A stretch of 50,797 bases of DNA from an uncultured Peptococcaceae bacterium. Lineage in GTDB: Bacteria > Bacillota > Desulfotomaculia > Desulfotomaculales > Desulfocucumaceae. This document shows positions 35,857-44,849 of this stretch, one piece after another. The stretch lies in the NCBI GenBank assembly GCA_958417755.1, contig CATZDY010000004.1, positions 1 to 50,797 of the forward strand, read 5' to 3'. A program made the position numbers and the translations under genes. The notes beneath the pieces were generated by a model. It was not told the origin of the DNA. It saw only the letters and a list, made by a program, of their open reading frames with translations, and ran no database searches. Positions within the stretch are counted from its first letter, which is position 1. Each line of letters opens with the position of its first letter.

Positions 35857-36390
35857 ATGGCCCAAAAATTGTTAATTGTTGTGGACATGTTAAATGATTT
35901 TATTAATCACGGTGGGGCCTTTGATTGCGGGAATAAAGCTCGGGCAATTGTTCCTTTTGTGGTGCAAAAAATAAAGGAACACATGGCTGAGGGATTGCCT
36001 ATTGTTTTCCTTATGGATGCCCATGATCCTGAAGATTTAGAATTTCAGAGTCTTCCGGTTCATTGTGTATTTGGAACAGAGGGCGCTCGTTTAATCAAAG
36101 AGATTGAAGATGTGATTGAAGAATATTCTTTTGCAATGAAAGTGCCCAAGAGTAGTAGCAATGGTTTTTACCGTACCAATCTCAATGAGATTTTGAAAGA
36201 TTTAAGACCACGGGTTGTGGAGATGGTTGGGGTTTGTACCAATACTAGTATACTGTATACAGTAGGAGAATTACGCAATCGCAACTATAAGGTAGTGATT
36301 TACCGGGATGGGGTTGCTTCTTATGATCCCAATGCGCATCTATGGGCGTTAAATCAGATGGAAACGTTGTTAGGCGCGGAAATGGTATAA
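35857..36390 (+). CDS. Isochorismatase-family cysteine hydrolase (nicotinamidase-like)
   Basis: A 177-aa hydrolase. The presumed triad is Asp in LLIVVDMLNDFI, Lys in the KVPKSSSNGFYRTNL region and Cys in EMVGVCTNTSILYT. The length and the Asp at DAHDPEDLEF fit the PncA-like branch, but the metal-binding DxHxxxH pattern is only partly evident, so the substrate (nicotinamide or another amide) is open. GGGGTGGTG lies before the ATG at 35857. It is first in the run that leads to the cbi genes. Confidence 0.78.
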   Translation: MAQKLLIVVDMLNDFINHGGAFDCGNKARAIVPFVVQKIKEHMAEGLPIVFLMDAHDPEDLEFQSLPVHCVFGTEGARLIKEIEDVIEEYSFAMKVPKSSSNGFYRTNLNEILKDLRPRVVEMVGVCTNTSILYTVGELRNRNYKVVIYRDGVASYDPNAHLWALNQMETLLGAEMV

Positions 36391-36428
36391 GATTCATAAA
36401 TGAAAGTCTTATGATGAGGTGTTACAGG

Positions 36429-37247
36429 ATGAATACCAAGAGCAAAGTAAAAAAGAAATATCGAGTTAATATTACCGCAGCCTATGGGGCGGATCTGATG
36501 ACTTCCGGAGTCACAGGGATACCGAATTTATTGCTAAAATATTACAAAAAAATGTGCATTTCTGATGAGGAAATGATGCTATTGATTCAATTGTTAAGAT
36601 TGCGTATGGAGGAGAAAAATTACTATCCAACGATAGAACAGTTGGGTCAATATTTACCTGGAACTGCAGAGAATATCCTGCAAAGATTAAAGTCTTTGCA
36701 GGAAAGAAACCTATTAGGAATCTCTCATTATTATCATGAGAGTAATACAGAATTACAAATAGGTTATGACTTTGAACCTTTATTTGAAATGTTATCAGAT
36801 TTTTGGGCCTTTGATCGGGTCAAAGAAATCGAAAAAGCTAAAATGATTCTAGAACAAGATACTGAAGTGAATCAAGATTTTTCTTCTCTATATAAATTAT
36901 TTGAAAAAGAGTTTGGCCGTTCTCTTTCCCCCATTGAGGTTGAAAAAATAGAACAGTGGTCAAAACAGATAGGAGCTACTTTGGTAGGAGAAGCGTTGTC
37001 TCGAGCAGTTCTCATGGGAGTTAGAAATTTAAAATACGTAGATTCTATTATTTTGGAATGGGAAAAAAATAATCTGCGTACTTTGGATGAAATTCATGAA
37101 TATGATCGGCGTTTTAAAGAAAGACAATTACAAAGTGCTCGTTATCGTTCTGCCAAAGTAAGTTCTATAGAAGAAGATAAAAGGGAAAAGAATAAAAAAG
37201 AGGAAAATAGAAAAAAAGCTCTGATTAAAGAATTGTATATGAGTTAA
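36429..37247 (+). CDS. DnaD-domain replication initiation protein
   Basis: A 272-aa protein. Residues 1-120 form a winged-helix DnaD/DnaB N-terminal region (IPNLLLKYYKKMCISDEEMM, LGQYLPGTAENILQRL). Residues 150-225 are the DnaD C-terminal domain (SSLYKLFEKEFGRSLSPIEV, VDSIILEWEKNNLRTLDEI). The tail is Lys/Glu-rich. DnaD-type proteins remodel DNA and help load the replicative helicase. The ATG at 36429 follows GAGGTG. It is adjacent to the dnaC-like loader, its functional partner. Confidence 0.85.
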   Translation: MNTKSKVKKKYRVNITAAYGADLMTSGVTGIPNLLLKYYKKMCISDEEMMLLIQLLRLRMEEKNYYPTIEQLGQYLPGTAENILQRLKSLQERNLLGISHYYHESNTELQIGYDFEPLFEMLSDFWAFDRVKEIEKAKMILEQDTEVNQDFSSLYKLFEKEFGRSLSPIEVEKIEQWSKQIGATLVGEALSRAVLMGVRNLKYVDSIILEWEKNNLRTLDEIHEYDRRFKERQLQSARYRSAKVSSIEEDKREKNKKEENRKKALIKELYMS

Positions 37248-37293
37248 TGTTTAGTTGAATTCAATGTTTGTTGATTGATTGAGAGGTAAAAAG

Positions 37294-38046
37294 ATGAGTT
37301 TAATTTGTACGAAGTGTCAAGACAGGGGATTGATTATAAAAGAAGGAATTGCTCACCCTTGTTCCTGTGTTCGGGAGAGAGCGAAAAAAAATATCTTTCA
37401 ATCATCGGGTTTACCTCCAGCTTTAACCAATCATCGTTTTCAATTTTTTAATTTTGCTTACTATCCCAAGGAAAAAAATGATTTCACAAAAAGCATAAGC
37501 TATTTTGAATCCGCTCAGATTACGTATCATGCTGCGAAGACCTTTGTGCGTAAGTATTTAGAAGATTCGAGCACAGTGAGCGGTTTATTGTTTTCTGGTC
37601 AAGTTGGTAGTGGAAAGACTTTTTTGAGTTGTTGTATTGCCAATGCTTTGTTGGATAAAGGATGCGCTGTATTATTTATAGTGGTTCCTGATATGCTTGA
37701 TCGCCTACGGGCTACCTATGGCGCCCATCAAGCCTTGGGATATTCTGAACAAGATTTGTTGGATGAGGCCAGAACTGCACCAGTGCTGATATTGGATGAT
37801 TTGGGAGCCCATAACTATACAGATTGGACGCGCAACAAACTATATTCTATCATCAATTATCGTTTAAATTATTGTTTGCCTACCATTATCACCACGAACA
37901 TTAGTTTAGAGGATTTAGAGCAATTTCTAGGAGATAGGACAACTTCAAGGATATTACAGATGTGCACTCCTTATCGCTTGATGGTGGATGTAGATATACG
38001 AATGTTGCAAAAAAGACGTGAACGAAGAATGGCAGGTGAACTATAA
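37294..38046 (+). CDS. dnaC: DnaC/DnaI-like helicase loader ATPase
   Basis: A 250-aa AAA+ ATPase. An N-terminal zinc-binding motif (CTKCQDRGLI...CSC) is followed by Walker A FSGQVGSGKTFLS and Walker B APVLILDDLGAHN. IITTNISLEDLEQFLGDRTTSRI is the sensor/arginine-finger region. It loads the replicative helicase in the primosome. GAGAGGT precedes the ATG at 37294. The stop abuts the GTG of cbiD with no spacer. Confidence 0.88.
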   Translation: MSLICTKCQDRGLIIKEGIAHPCSCVRERAKKNIFQSSGLPPALTNHRFQFFNFAYYPKEKNDFTKSISYFESAQITYHAAKTFVRKYLEDSSTVSGLLFSGQVGSGKTFLSCCIANALLDKGCAVLFIVVPDMLDRLRATYGAHQALGYSEQDLLDEARTAPVLILDDLGAHNYTDWTRNKLYSIINYRLNYCLPTIITTNISLEDLEQFLGDRTTSRILQMCTPYRLMVDVDIRMLQKRRERRMAGEL

Positions 38047-39180
38047 GTGAGTGGACGTATGAAAGCCACCCAGGGGAAAAAGGAGCTGCGTTCTGGTATA
38101 ACCACTGGAGCTTGTGCAGCCGGAGCAGCCTATGCGGCAGCCAAGTTTTTGCTGACAGGGGAATTGGCTGGCTTGGTAGTGGTATATAATCCCCAAGAAA
38201 TGCCCATTGAAATACCCATTGATTCTGTAGTACGAACATCTGATGGGGCCCGGGCTGTGGTAATCAAAGATGGGGGAGATGACCCAGATGTTACCCATGG
38301 AATGGAAGTGGTGGCTGAAGTAAAATTAGCCCCAGGAGGAGAGCTAATTTTAGAAGGTGGTCCTGGAGTGGGGGTTGTGACAAAGCCAGGCTTACAAGTT
38401 CCTGTGGGACAACCTGCTATTAATCCTGTACCAGAAAAAATGATTCGGGATGCTTTGGCATGTTTTGTGACAAATACCCAAGGACTGGTGGTCACTATTT
38501 CTGTCCCTGGAGGAGATAAGGTTGCTGTCCGCACTTTAAATCCTAGGTTAGGTATTCAAGGTGGTATTTCTATTTTAGGAACCACAGGCATTGTGCATCC
38601 CATGTCAGAAGAAGCATTTAAAGATTCCTTGGTACCTTTGATCGCCCAAGCAGTGTCTTTAGGCCATGAAAGTCTGGTGTTGGTTCCTGGTAGAATGAGC
38701 TGGAAACAAGCAGTAGAGCAATTTGGTTTTGACCCTGACGCTGTGGTGGAGATGAGTAATTTTGTTGGTTTTATGCTGGAATGTTGTTGTAAGTATGAAA
38801 TTAAAAGGATACTTTTATGGGGTCATATAGGAAAATTATCAAAAGTAGCTGGAGGAATCTTCCATACTCATAGTAAAGTGGCTGACGGTCGCCGAGAAGT
38901 GATTGCGGCCAATGCAGCTTTATGCGGGGCTAATGTTGATTTTGTCAAGCAAATTATGGAGGCCAATACCTTGGAAGGCATGATTTCCTATATTAAGGCC
39001 CAAGGTTTTGGCCAGCTTTTCCATGTTTTAGCGGAAAAGGCTAGCCAAAGAGCCAAAGAGCATGTTTATGATGCCTTGGAAGTTGGAACAGTGATGTTGT
39101 CTATGGATGGTCAGATTCTTGGATTGGATCAAGCTGCCCGAGATATTGGGAGGATGTTGGGATGCACAAAATTGCCGTAA
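38047..39180 (+). CDS. cbiD: Cobalt-precorrin-5B C1-methyltransferase
   Basis: A 377-aa CbiD. The signature ELRSGITTGACAAGAAYAAA is followed by GGDDPDVTHGMEV, GPGVGVVTKPGLQVPVGQPA and LWGHIGKLSKVAGGIFHTHS. It methylates C1 after ring contraction in the anaerobic cobalamin pathway and does not belong to the ordinary methyltransferase fold. The GTG at 38047 has GGCAGGTGA upstream, inside the end of dnaC; an ATG at 38059 is also possible. It overlaps cbiE by 19 bp. Confidence 0.95.
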   Translation: MSGRMKATQGKKELRSGITTGACAAGAAYAAAKFLLTGELAGLVVVYNPQEMPIEIPIDSVVRTSDGARAVVIKDGGDDPDVTHGMEVVAEVKLAPGGELILEGGPGVGVVTKPGLQVPVGQPAINPVPEKMIRDALACFVTNTQGLVVTISVPGGDKVAVRTLNPRLGIQGGISILGTTGIVHPMSEEAFKDSLVPLIAQAVSLGHESLVLVPGRMSWKQAVEQFGFDPDAVVEMSNFVGFMLECCCKYEIKRILLWGHIGKLSKVAGGIFHTHSKVADGRREVIAANAALCGANVDFVKQIMEANTLEGMISYIKAQGFGQLFHVLAEKASQRAKEHVYDALEVGTVMLSMDGQILGLDQAARDIGRMLGCTKLP

Positions 39181-39788
39181 TTGGGGTGGGGCCTGGGGGA
39201 GAAAATTATCTAACAGGCAAAGCCATGGAGATCATTTCCCAAGCAGATGTGGTATTAGGGGGTAAACGTCATTTGGAGACCTTTGCGCCCCAGGGAAAAG
39301 ACAGTTTTACCATTGCAAATAATTTAGCAGAAATGGTTTCTTATATCAAAGCAAACCGGGAGCGAAATATCGTGATATTGGCCACAGGGGATCCTGGTTT
39401 ATATGGCATATTAACGTATTTGAAAAAGCACTTTGAGGCAAAAGATTTACTGGTAATTCCAGGGATTAGTTCTTTTCAAGAAGCTTTTGCCAGGTTGGCT
39501 ATGCCTTGGCAAGATGCTATATTATTAAGTACCCATGGCCGGGAACCTGCCGCCGTGGCTGCTACAATTAAAGAACATGGAAAGGCTGCTGTACTGACAG
39601 GGCCAAATGCTACCCCCTCCATGCTTGCTGCTATGTTGGAGCAAATGGGTTTAGGGGAAAAAACTGTACATCTTTGTTGCAACTTAACATTGGCTACTGA
39701 ATGGGTAAAAACTTATTCTGTGAAGGAATTAGCCAATGATTCTGCGGGGAAGGAACATAATTGCGTGATGGTGATTGTGAATGAATAA
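39162..39788 (+). CDS. cbiE: Cobalt-precorrin-7 C5-methyltransferase
   Basis: A 208-aa SAM-dependent methyltransferase of the tetrapyrrole class: IAVIGVGPGGENYLTGKAM, VVLGGKRHLETF and LATGDPGLYGILTYL are typical CbiE segments. It methylates C5 and works with the separately encoded CbiT; many organisms have the two fused as CobL. It overlaps cbiT by 8 bp. Confidence 0.93.
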   Translation: MHKIAVIGVGPGGENYLTGKAMEIISQADVVLGGKRHLETFAPQGKDSFTIANNLAEMVSYIKANRERNIVILATGDPGLYGILTYLKKHFEAKDLLVIPGISSFQEAFARLAMPWQDAILLSTHGREPAAVAATIKEHGKAAVLTGPNATPSMLAAMLEQMGLGEKTVHLCCNLTLATEWVKTYSVKELANDSAGKEHNCVMVIVNE

Positions 39789-40386
39789 ACAATGGCAATA
39801 TACAACCCCAGGGATTCCAGATCATCTTTTTGTGCGGGGAAAAGTACCTATGACCAAGGAAGAGATTCGAGTCATTACTTTGGCCAAAGCTAGATTGGGT
39901 CCTTGTATGGTGGTTTGGGATTTGGGGAGTGGAACAGGATCCATTTCAGTGGAAGCTGCTATGATGGTTCCAGAAGGACAAGTTTTTGCGGTGGAGAAGT
40001 CCTTAGAAGGAGTTGCTTTAACCAAGGACAATGCCGTGCGGTTTGCCTTAAACAATATTGTTTCAGTAGCAGGCGAAGCCCCGGATGTATTGTTGGATTT
40101 ACCCCGACCCCATCGTATTATTGTGGGAGGGTCTGGGGGAAAGCTGAAAGAAATATTGGGTGTAGCAGAAGAAAAACTTTTACCTGGTGGACGAATGGTC
40201 ATCAATGCTGTTACATTGGATACATTAGAAAAGGCAATCAATTGTTTGCATACGCCTTGGACAACAGATATTGTGCAGGTTACCATGGCACGTAGCGAGA
40301 TGGTGGGTCATAGTCATTTGCTACGGGGTACTAATCCTGTTTTTATCATAACAGCATGGAGGGAGGAGGAAAAACATGAAGGGTAA
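39781..40386 (+). CDS. cbiT: Cobalt-precorrin-6B C15-methyltransferase (decarboxylating)
   Basis: A 201-aa class I (Rossmann) methyltransferase. GIPDHLFVRGKVPMTKEEIR is the CbiT start motif, and VWDLGSGTGSISVEAAMM is the SAM-binding loop. It methylates C15 and removes the ring C acetate carboxyl. It overlaps cbiL by 11 bp. Confidence 0.93.
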   Translation: MNKQWQYTTPGIPDHLFVRGKVPMTKEEIRVITLAKARLGPCMVVWDLGSGTGSISVEAAMMVPEGQVFAVEKSLEGVALTKDNAVRFALNNIVSVAGEAPDVLLDLPRPHRIIVGGSGGKLKEILGVAEEKLLPGGRMVINAVTLDTLEKAINCLHTPWTTDIVQVTMARSEMVGHSHLLRGTNPVFIITAWREEEKHEG

Positions 40387-41098
40387 GTTTTATGGTATTG
40401 GTGTAGGACCTGGAGACCCTGAATTAATAACTTTAAAAGCCCATCGTATTTTGCAAGAAGTTGATGTGGTTTGTGTGCCCAAGTCCTATGCTGATAAGGA
40501 TAGCTTGGCTTTAACAGTGGCTCAGGATTCTTTACAGGATAAGGTCGCAAGATTGGAATTATCATTTCCCATGTCAAAGGATAAAAAGGTATTGGAGGAG
40601 TCTTGGGCAAAAGCAGGGGAAGAAGTAGCTGCTTTGGTGCAGGAAGGAAAGAAAGTCGCTTTTATCACCATTGGGGATCCCATGTTTTATAGTACATATG
40701 GATATGTATTGGCTTATTTAAAGGATGTGTATCCTGCCATTGAGACTGAAACAATTCCAGGTATTATGGCTATGGCGGCTTGTGCTTCTTTGTTGCAGGA
40801 GCCTTTGGCTGAAGCAGATGAGACCATAGTGGTCTTGCCAGCAGCCTATGGAATAGGACAATTGAAAGAAATGATTCAACAATTTGATAATGTGGTATTG
40901 ATGAAAGTCAGCCGTCGTTTGCCTGAAGTGGTGGATATGCTCAAAAGCTTGGGCTTGGAGCATAATGCTATGCTGTATAACCGTTGTGGCTATGAAGGTG
41001 GCTATCATATATCTGATTTAGATGAAATGAAAAGCATTGAACCTAATTATATGTCTTTGCTGATCATTCGCAAAAGGGCTTATCGTAAAATGAATTAA
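40376..41098 (+). CDS. cbiL: Cobalt-precorrin-2 C20-methyltransferase
   Basis: A 240-aa tetrapyrrole methyltransferase: YGIGVGPGDPELITLKAHR, VCVPKSYADKDSLA, FITIGDPMFYSTYGYVLAYL and ETIPGIMAMAACAS fit CbiL/CobI. Because CbiX and the other enzymes here are of the anaerobic type, cobalt-precorrin-2 is the likely substrate. It adds the C20 methyl, the first methylation after cobalt insertion. GGAGGAGG precedes the start. Confidence 0.93.
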   Translation: MKGKFYGIGVGPGDPELITLKAHRILQEVDVVCVPKSYADKDSLALTVAQDSLQDKVARLELSFPMSKDKKVLEESWAKAGEEVAALVQEGKKVAFITIGDPMFYSTYGYVLAYLKDVYPAIETETIPGIMAMAACASLLQEPLAEADETIVVLPAAYGIGQLKEMIQQFDNVVLMKVSRRLPEVVDMLKSLGLEHNAMLYNRCGYEGGYHISDLDEMKSIEPNYMSLLIIRKRAYRKMN

Positions 41099-41144
41099 AA
41101 GATTTGCCACTGAATATATTCGATGAGATGGGAGGAGGCAGGGA

Positions 41145-41912
41145 ATGGTTTATATTATTGGCGCTGGACCAGGGGATCCAGAATTAATTACAGTGAAAGG
41201 TTTGCGTTTACTTCAAGAAACAGATGTTGTGATTTATGCAGGTTCATTGGTGAATCCGGCATTGTTGGAGCATTGCAAAAAAGGGGTGGAAATACATAAT
41301 AGCGCTTCTATGGACTTAGAAGAAGTGCTGGCTGTCATAGAGAGGGCTGTTGGAGAAGGGAAAACAGTAGTGCGGTTGCATACTGGGGACCCTGCTTTGT
41401 ATGGAGCAATACAAGAACAAATGGACGCCTTGGAAGAAAAGAAAATTGCCTATACCGTGGTGCCAGGGGTCAGTTCTTTTTTTGCCGCTGCCGCTGCTGT
41501 ACCCCATGAACTTACGCTACCAGGGATTACCCAAACAGTGATCCTCACCAGGATGGAAGGACGTACTCCAGTACCAGAAAGAGAAAAACTTGCTTCTTTG
41601 GCTGCCCATCGTACCACTATGTGTATTTTTTTGAGTGTACAGCAAATCAAAGATGTGGCACAGGAGCTCATTGCTGGTGGTTATCCTCCGGAAACTTCGG
41701 TGGTAGTGGTGGAAAAAGCTTCTTGGCCAGGGCAACAAATTGTACAAGGGAATTTAAGTAATATTGCCCCAAAAGTCACTGAAGCTGGTATTACAAAAAC
41801 TGCGCTTATCATGGTGGGTGATGTTTTTAGTGGACCATATGAGCGCTCCAAATTATATGATCCATGTTTTTCCCATGGTTGCAGGGAAGCCAAAAAGCCT
41901 GAAGGGAAATAG
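41145..41912 (+). CDS. cbiF: Cobalt-precorrin-4 C11-methyltransferase
   Basis: A 255-aa methyltransferase: VYIIGAGPGDPELITVKGLR, YAGSLVNPALLEH, RLHTGDPALYGAIQEQMDAL and TRMEGRTPVPEREKL are diagnostic for CbiF/CobM. It methylates C11. GGGAGGAGGCAGGG lies upstream of the ATG, one of the strongest ribosome sites in the operon. A 46-bp gap separates it from cbiL. Confidence 0.95.
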   Translation: MVYIIGAGPGDPELITVKGLRLLQETDVVIYAGSLVNPALLEHCKKGVEIHNSASMDLEEVLAVIERAVGEGKTVVRLHTGDPALYGAIQEQMDALEEKKIAYTVVPGVSSFFAAAAAVPHELTLPGITQTVILTRMEGRTPVPEREKLASLAAHRTTMCIFLSVQQIKDVAQELIAGGYPPETSVVVVEKASWPGQQIVQGNLSNIAPKVTEAGITKTALIMVGDVFSGPYERSKLYDPCFSHGCREAKKPEGK

Positions 41913-41915
41913 TCT

Positions 41916-43013
41916 ATGAAACTGGCGGTATTGGCCCTTACAAAGCATGGCGCAATGTTAGCGAAAAGAGTAAACCAGCAATTATATGCCCAGGGACATG
42001 AAATTTTTTTGTATTTACCTGAAACTTACCTTTCCCTTTGTCCTGGAGCCAAAAGTTTTGAGGGTTCTTTGGCAAAGACTGTAGGTCGTTTGTTTGGTCA
42101 ATATGACGGAATGATAATGATTATGGCCTTGGGGATAGTATTCCGGATTTTGGCCCCTCATATCAATGATAAACGGGTGGATCCTGCTGTGCTGGTTTTG
42201 GATGAAAAAGGACATTTTGTTATCAGTGCTTTAAGCGGACACCTGGGAGGGGCCAATGCCTTGACCCAAGAATTGGCTTCTATGCTTGAGGCCATTCCCG
42301 TGGTAACCACAGCCACTGATGTGCATGGTTTAGATGCTGTTGATGTGTTGGCCAGGGAATATAATCTGGTTATGGAACCATTCCAAAGGGTGCGAGGGAT
42401 TAATTCTGCCTTGGTGAATGGTGAGCCTGTGGGGTTATATTGGGATTATCCTTTACCAGTGGAACCCACAGGATTTCACATGTTAACCAAAGAGATGTTG
42501 GATAACCGTTTAGCGGATGTTTGGACTGTATGGCTTACAGGAAAATCGATGAAACCTCCTAATGAACGGACATTATTACTGCGTCCCCGCAATATAACCA
42601 TTGGGGTTGGGTGTCGAAAAGGTGTAGAGGCAGCTGTGATTATGCAATCAATACAAACTACATTAACAGAGTTGGGCTGTAGTCCTTTATGTATCAAAAC
42701 ATTGGCTACAGTGGATATCAAAGCAGAAGAGCCTGGGCTCAAAGAAGTAGCCCGGGTTTTAAGTGTACCTCTTAAAATTTTTACAAGGCAAGAAATAAAA
42801 ATATTTTATGATGTCAAGGGAAACGGATTAACCCGTTCAGCCTTGGTGGAAGAAAAGATAGGAGTTGGTGGTGTATGCGAACCTGTGGCGTTACTGGCCA
42901 GTCCCAAGGGGAAACTGATCGTGCGGAAAAGAAAATATGCCGGGGTAACAGTGGCAGTGGTGGAGGAAAGCTATGGGTGGTGGGAACCGGTCCTGGATCA
43001 GCACAAAGTTTGA
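41916..43013 (+). CDS. cbiG: Cobalt-precorrin-5A hydrolase
   Basis: A 365-aa CbiG with its three regions: an N-terminal domain (DGMIMIMALGIVFRILAPHI), a middle part (ALSGHLGGANALTQELASML, VTTATDVHGLDAVDVLA) and a C-terminal domain (ITIGVGCRKGVEAA, GVGGVCEPVALLAS). It opens the delta-lactone and releases acetaldehyde during anaerobic ring contraction, which marks the pathway as the early-cobalt type. The start is 3 bp after cbiF. Confidence 0.95.
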   Translation: MKLAVLALTKHGAMLAKRVNQQLYAQGHEIFLYLPETYLSLCPGAKSFEGSLAKTVGRLFGQYDGMIMIMALGIVFRILAPHINDKRVDPAVLVLDEKGHFVISALSGHLGGANALTQELASMLEAIPVVTTATDVHGLDAVDVLAREYNLVMEPFQRVRGINSALVNGEPVGLYWDYPLPVEPTGFHMLTKEMLDNRLADVWTVWLTGKSMKPPNERTLLLRPRNITIGVGCRKGVEAAVIMQSIQTTLTELGCSPLCIKTLATVDIKAEEPGLKEVARVLSVPLKIFTRQEIKIFYDVKGNGLTRSALVEEKIGVGGVCEPVALLASPKGKLIVRKRKYAGVTVAVVEESYGWWEPVLDQHKV

Positions 43014-43699
43014 GCCCCCGGGCCTTGGAAGCTTTGCAAGCCTGTGATGTATTGGTAGGATATAAAACATATATTGATTTAATTCGCGATGTGGTGGAGA
43101 ATAAAGAAAAAATTAGTACAGGTATGACCAAGGAAGTGGAACGGTGTAAAAAAGCCATTGATCTAGCAGTGGAAGGCAAACGTGTGACCCTTGTATCCAG
43201 TGGAGATCCTGGGGTATATGGAATGGCTGGTTTGATTTTAGAAATGTTGCATGCAGAGGGCCTGTTGGACAGTATTGACGTAGAGATAATTCCGGGCATT
43301 ACCTCAGCCACTGCAGCTGCAGCACGGTTGGGTGCACCTTTGATGCATGATTTTGCCATTATTAGTTTGAGTGATTTATTGACATCATGGGAATTGATTG
43401 AAAAAAGATTGGAAGCCGCGTCTTCTGGTGATTTTGTCATGGTTTTGTATAATCCAGCCAGTCATAAAAGAGTGGAACAAATAAAAATCGCCAGACAGAT
43501 AATGCTGCGTTATAAAAAGCCTTCAACACCAGTGGGGATTGTGCGTAATGCAGAGCGGGAAGATGAATCCATTGTGATTACAGACTTGGAGCATATGTTG
43601 GAGCAAGATATTGATATGTTGACCATTGTCATTATTGGCAATCAAAGTACCCAACAGATGGGTGGTTATATGGTAACTCCCAGGGGGTATCATGTATGA
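42977..43699 (+). CDS. cbiH: Cobalt-precorrin-3B C17-methyltransferase
   Basis: A 240-aa tetrapyrrole methyltransferase: VVGTGPGSAQSLSPRALEAL, CDVLVGYKTYIDLI, VTLVSSGDPGVYGMAGLILE and MVLYNPASHKR match CbiH/CobJ. It methylates C17 and contracts the ring. The start is a GTG at 42977 (or 42980) placed 10 bases after GGAGG; the frame is open further upstream, but the extra residues are the shadow of cbiG. It overlaps cbiG by 37 bp and cbiJ by 4 bp. Confidence 0.93.
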   Translation: MVGTGPGSAQSLSPRALEALQACDVLVGYKTYIDLIRDVVENKEKISTGMTKEVERCKKAIDLAVEGKRVTLVSSGDPGVYGMAGLILEMLHAEGLLDSIDVEIIPGITSATAAAARLGAPLMHDFAIISLSDLLTSWELIEKRLEAASSGDFVMVLYNPASHKRVEQIKIARQIMLRYKKPSTPVGIVRNAEREDESIVITDLEHMLEQDIDMLTIVIIGNQSTQQMGGYMVTPRGYHV

Positions 43700-44457
43700 T
43701 TTTACTGTTGGGTGGCACTTCGGATGCTAGATTATTGGCAGATGTTTTGTCAACAGCAGGCTATGAAATTTTGGTGAGCACAGCAACTGCTCATGGGGCA
43801 GCTTTGGCTGGTTCCCAGGTTGGTGAAGTGGTTTGGGGACGCATGGATGCGGAAGAGATGGCGCAGTTTATGCAAGAGCGAAACATTCAAGCAGTGGTGG
43901 ATGCTTCCCACCCCTTTGCTGAAACACTTTCTCAGAACGCAAAATTAGCCACTAAAACCTGTCATATTGGTTACATACGGTATGCAAGAGCACGGCAGGC
44001 TTTGCCAGAGTATCCTTTGCTTTATCCTGTCAATACCTATGAAGAAGCAGCAGATAAAGCATTGAGGTTGGCTCATACGATTTTTTTAACCACAGGCAGT
44101 AAAACTGCTTCTATCTTTGTACAGGCAGCTAGAGGACAAGCAAAACGTTTAATATTCAGAATTTTACCGGATCCAGAAGGAATTCATCATTTGTTACAAC
44201 AAGGGGTGGCTATAGGAGATATTGTGGCCATGCAAGGTCCTTTTGCTTGTGATTTAAATATTTCCTTACTGAAGCATTTTGCAGCAGAGGTTTTGGTTAC
44301 CAAGGAAAGCGGGGATGCTGGTGGTCAAGAGGATAAAATAGAGGCTGCCCGGATGTTGCAAATTCCGGTGGTAATGATTCAAAGACCTTCTGAACCTGAG
44401 GATGCAGTAAGCAACCCTGAGGCATTGTTAAAAGCGCTAAAAAATTTAATGGCGTAA
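43696..44457 (+). CDS. cbiJ: Cobalt-precorrin-6A reductase
   Basis: A 253-aa CbiJ/CobK: ILLLGGTSDARLLADVLS at the N terminus, VVDASHPFAETLSQNAK, TTGSKTASIF and LVTKESGDAGGQEDKIEAA. It reduces the macrocycle with NAD(P)H. It begins in a 4-bp ATGA overlap with cbiH. Confidence 0.93.
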   Translation: MILLLGGTSDARLLADVLSTAGYEILVSTATAHGAALAGSQVGEVVWGRMDAEEMAQFMQERNIQAVVDASHPFAETLSQNAKLATKTCHIGYIRYARARQALPEYPLLYPVNTYEEAADKALRLAHTIFLTTGSKTASIFVQAARGQAKRLIFRILPDPEGIHHLLQQGVAIGDIVAMQGPFACDLNISLLKHFAAEVLVTKESGDAGGQEDKIEAARMLQIPVVMIQRPSEPEDAVSNPEALLKALKNLMA

Positions 44458-44483
44458 GAATGGGTAAAAAAGAGGTGTTGTGT

Positions 44484-44849
44484 TTGAAAACAGGGATTAT
44501 TGTATTGAGCCATGGCAGCAGATCTCCAGAAGCAGCAATTACAGTAAGAAAAATAAAAGAAATGGTAGCCCAGGATAGTCATTTTGATGCTGTGGAAGGT
44601 GCTGCCTTACAATTTAATCAACCTGATTTGCCTGCTATGCTGGGAGAAATGGCTTCCAGAGGCATGGAAAGGGTTGTTGTCGTTCCTTTATTTCTTTATA
44701 TGGGCTTGCATATGAAGAGAGATATTCCAGAAATATTGGAGGAAGAAAGGGCGAAATATCCGCAAATGGAAATTGTCATGACAAAAAACATTGGAGCGGA
44801 TAAAAAAATAGCTGAAATCGTTCTGGATCGGATTGAGGAGGTAGAATAA
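44484..44849 (+). CDS. cbiX: Sirohydrochlorin cobaltochelatase, short form (CbiX-S)
   Basis: A 121-aa single-domain chelatase. The metal-binding histidines lie in IIVLSHGSRSPEAA and LYMGLHMKRDIPEIL. Short CbiX proteins act as homodimers and insert cobalt into sirohydrochlorin, feeding CbiL. The TTG at 44484 is preferred because AGAGGTG lies six bases upstream and gives the family start MKTGIIVLSHGS. An ATG at 44460, 2 bp after the cbiJ stop, lacks a ribosome site but could be used by coupling. Confidence 0.88.
   Translation: MKTGIIVLSHGSRSPEAAITVRKIKEMVAQDSHFDAVEGAALQFNQPDLPAMLGEMASRGMERVVVVPLFLYMGLHMKRDIPEILEEERAKYPQMEIVMTKNIGADKKIAEIVLDRIEEVE

Noticed and set aside
42875..42976. Longer N terminus for cbiH from a start at 42875
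   Set aside because: The added residues are low-complexity shadow of cbiG and have no counterpart in CbiH; the GGAGG site points to 42977.
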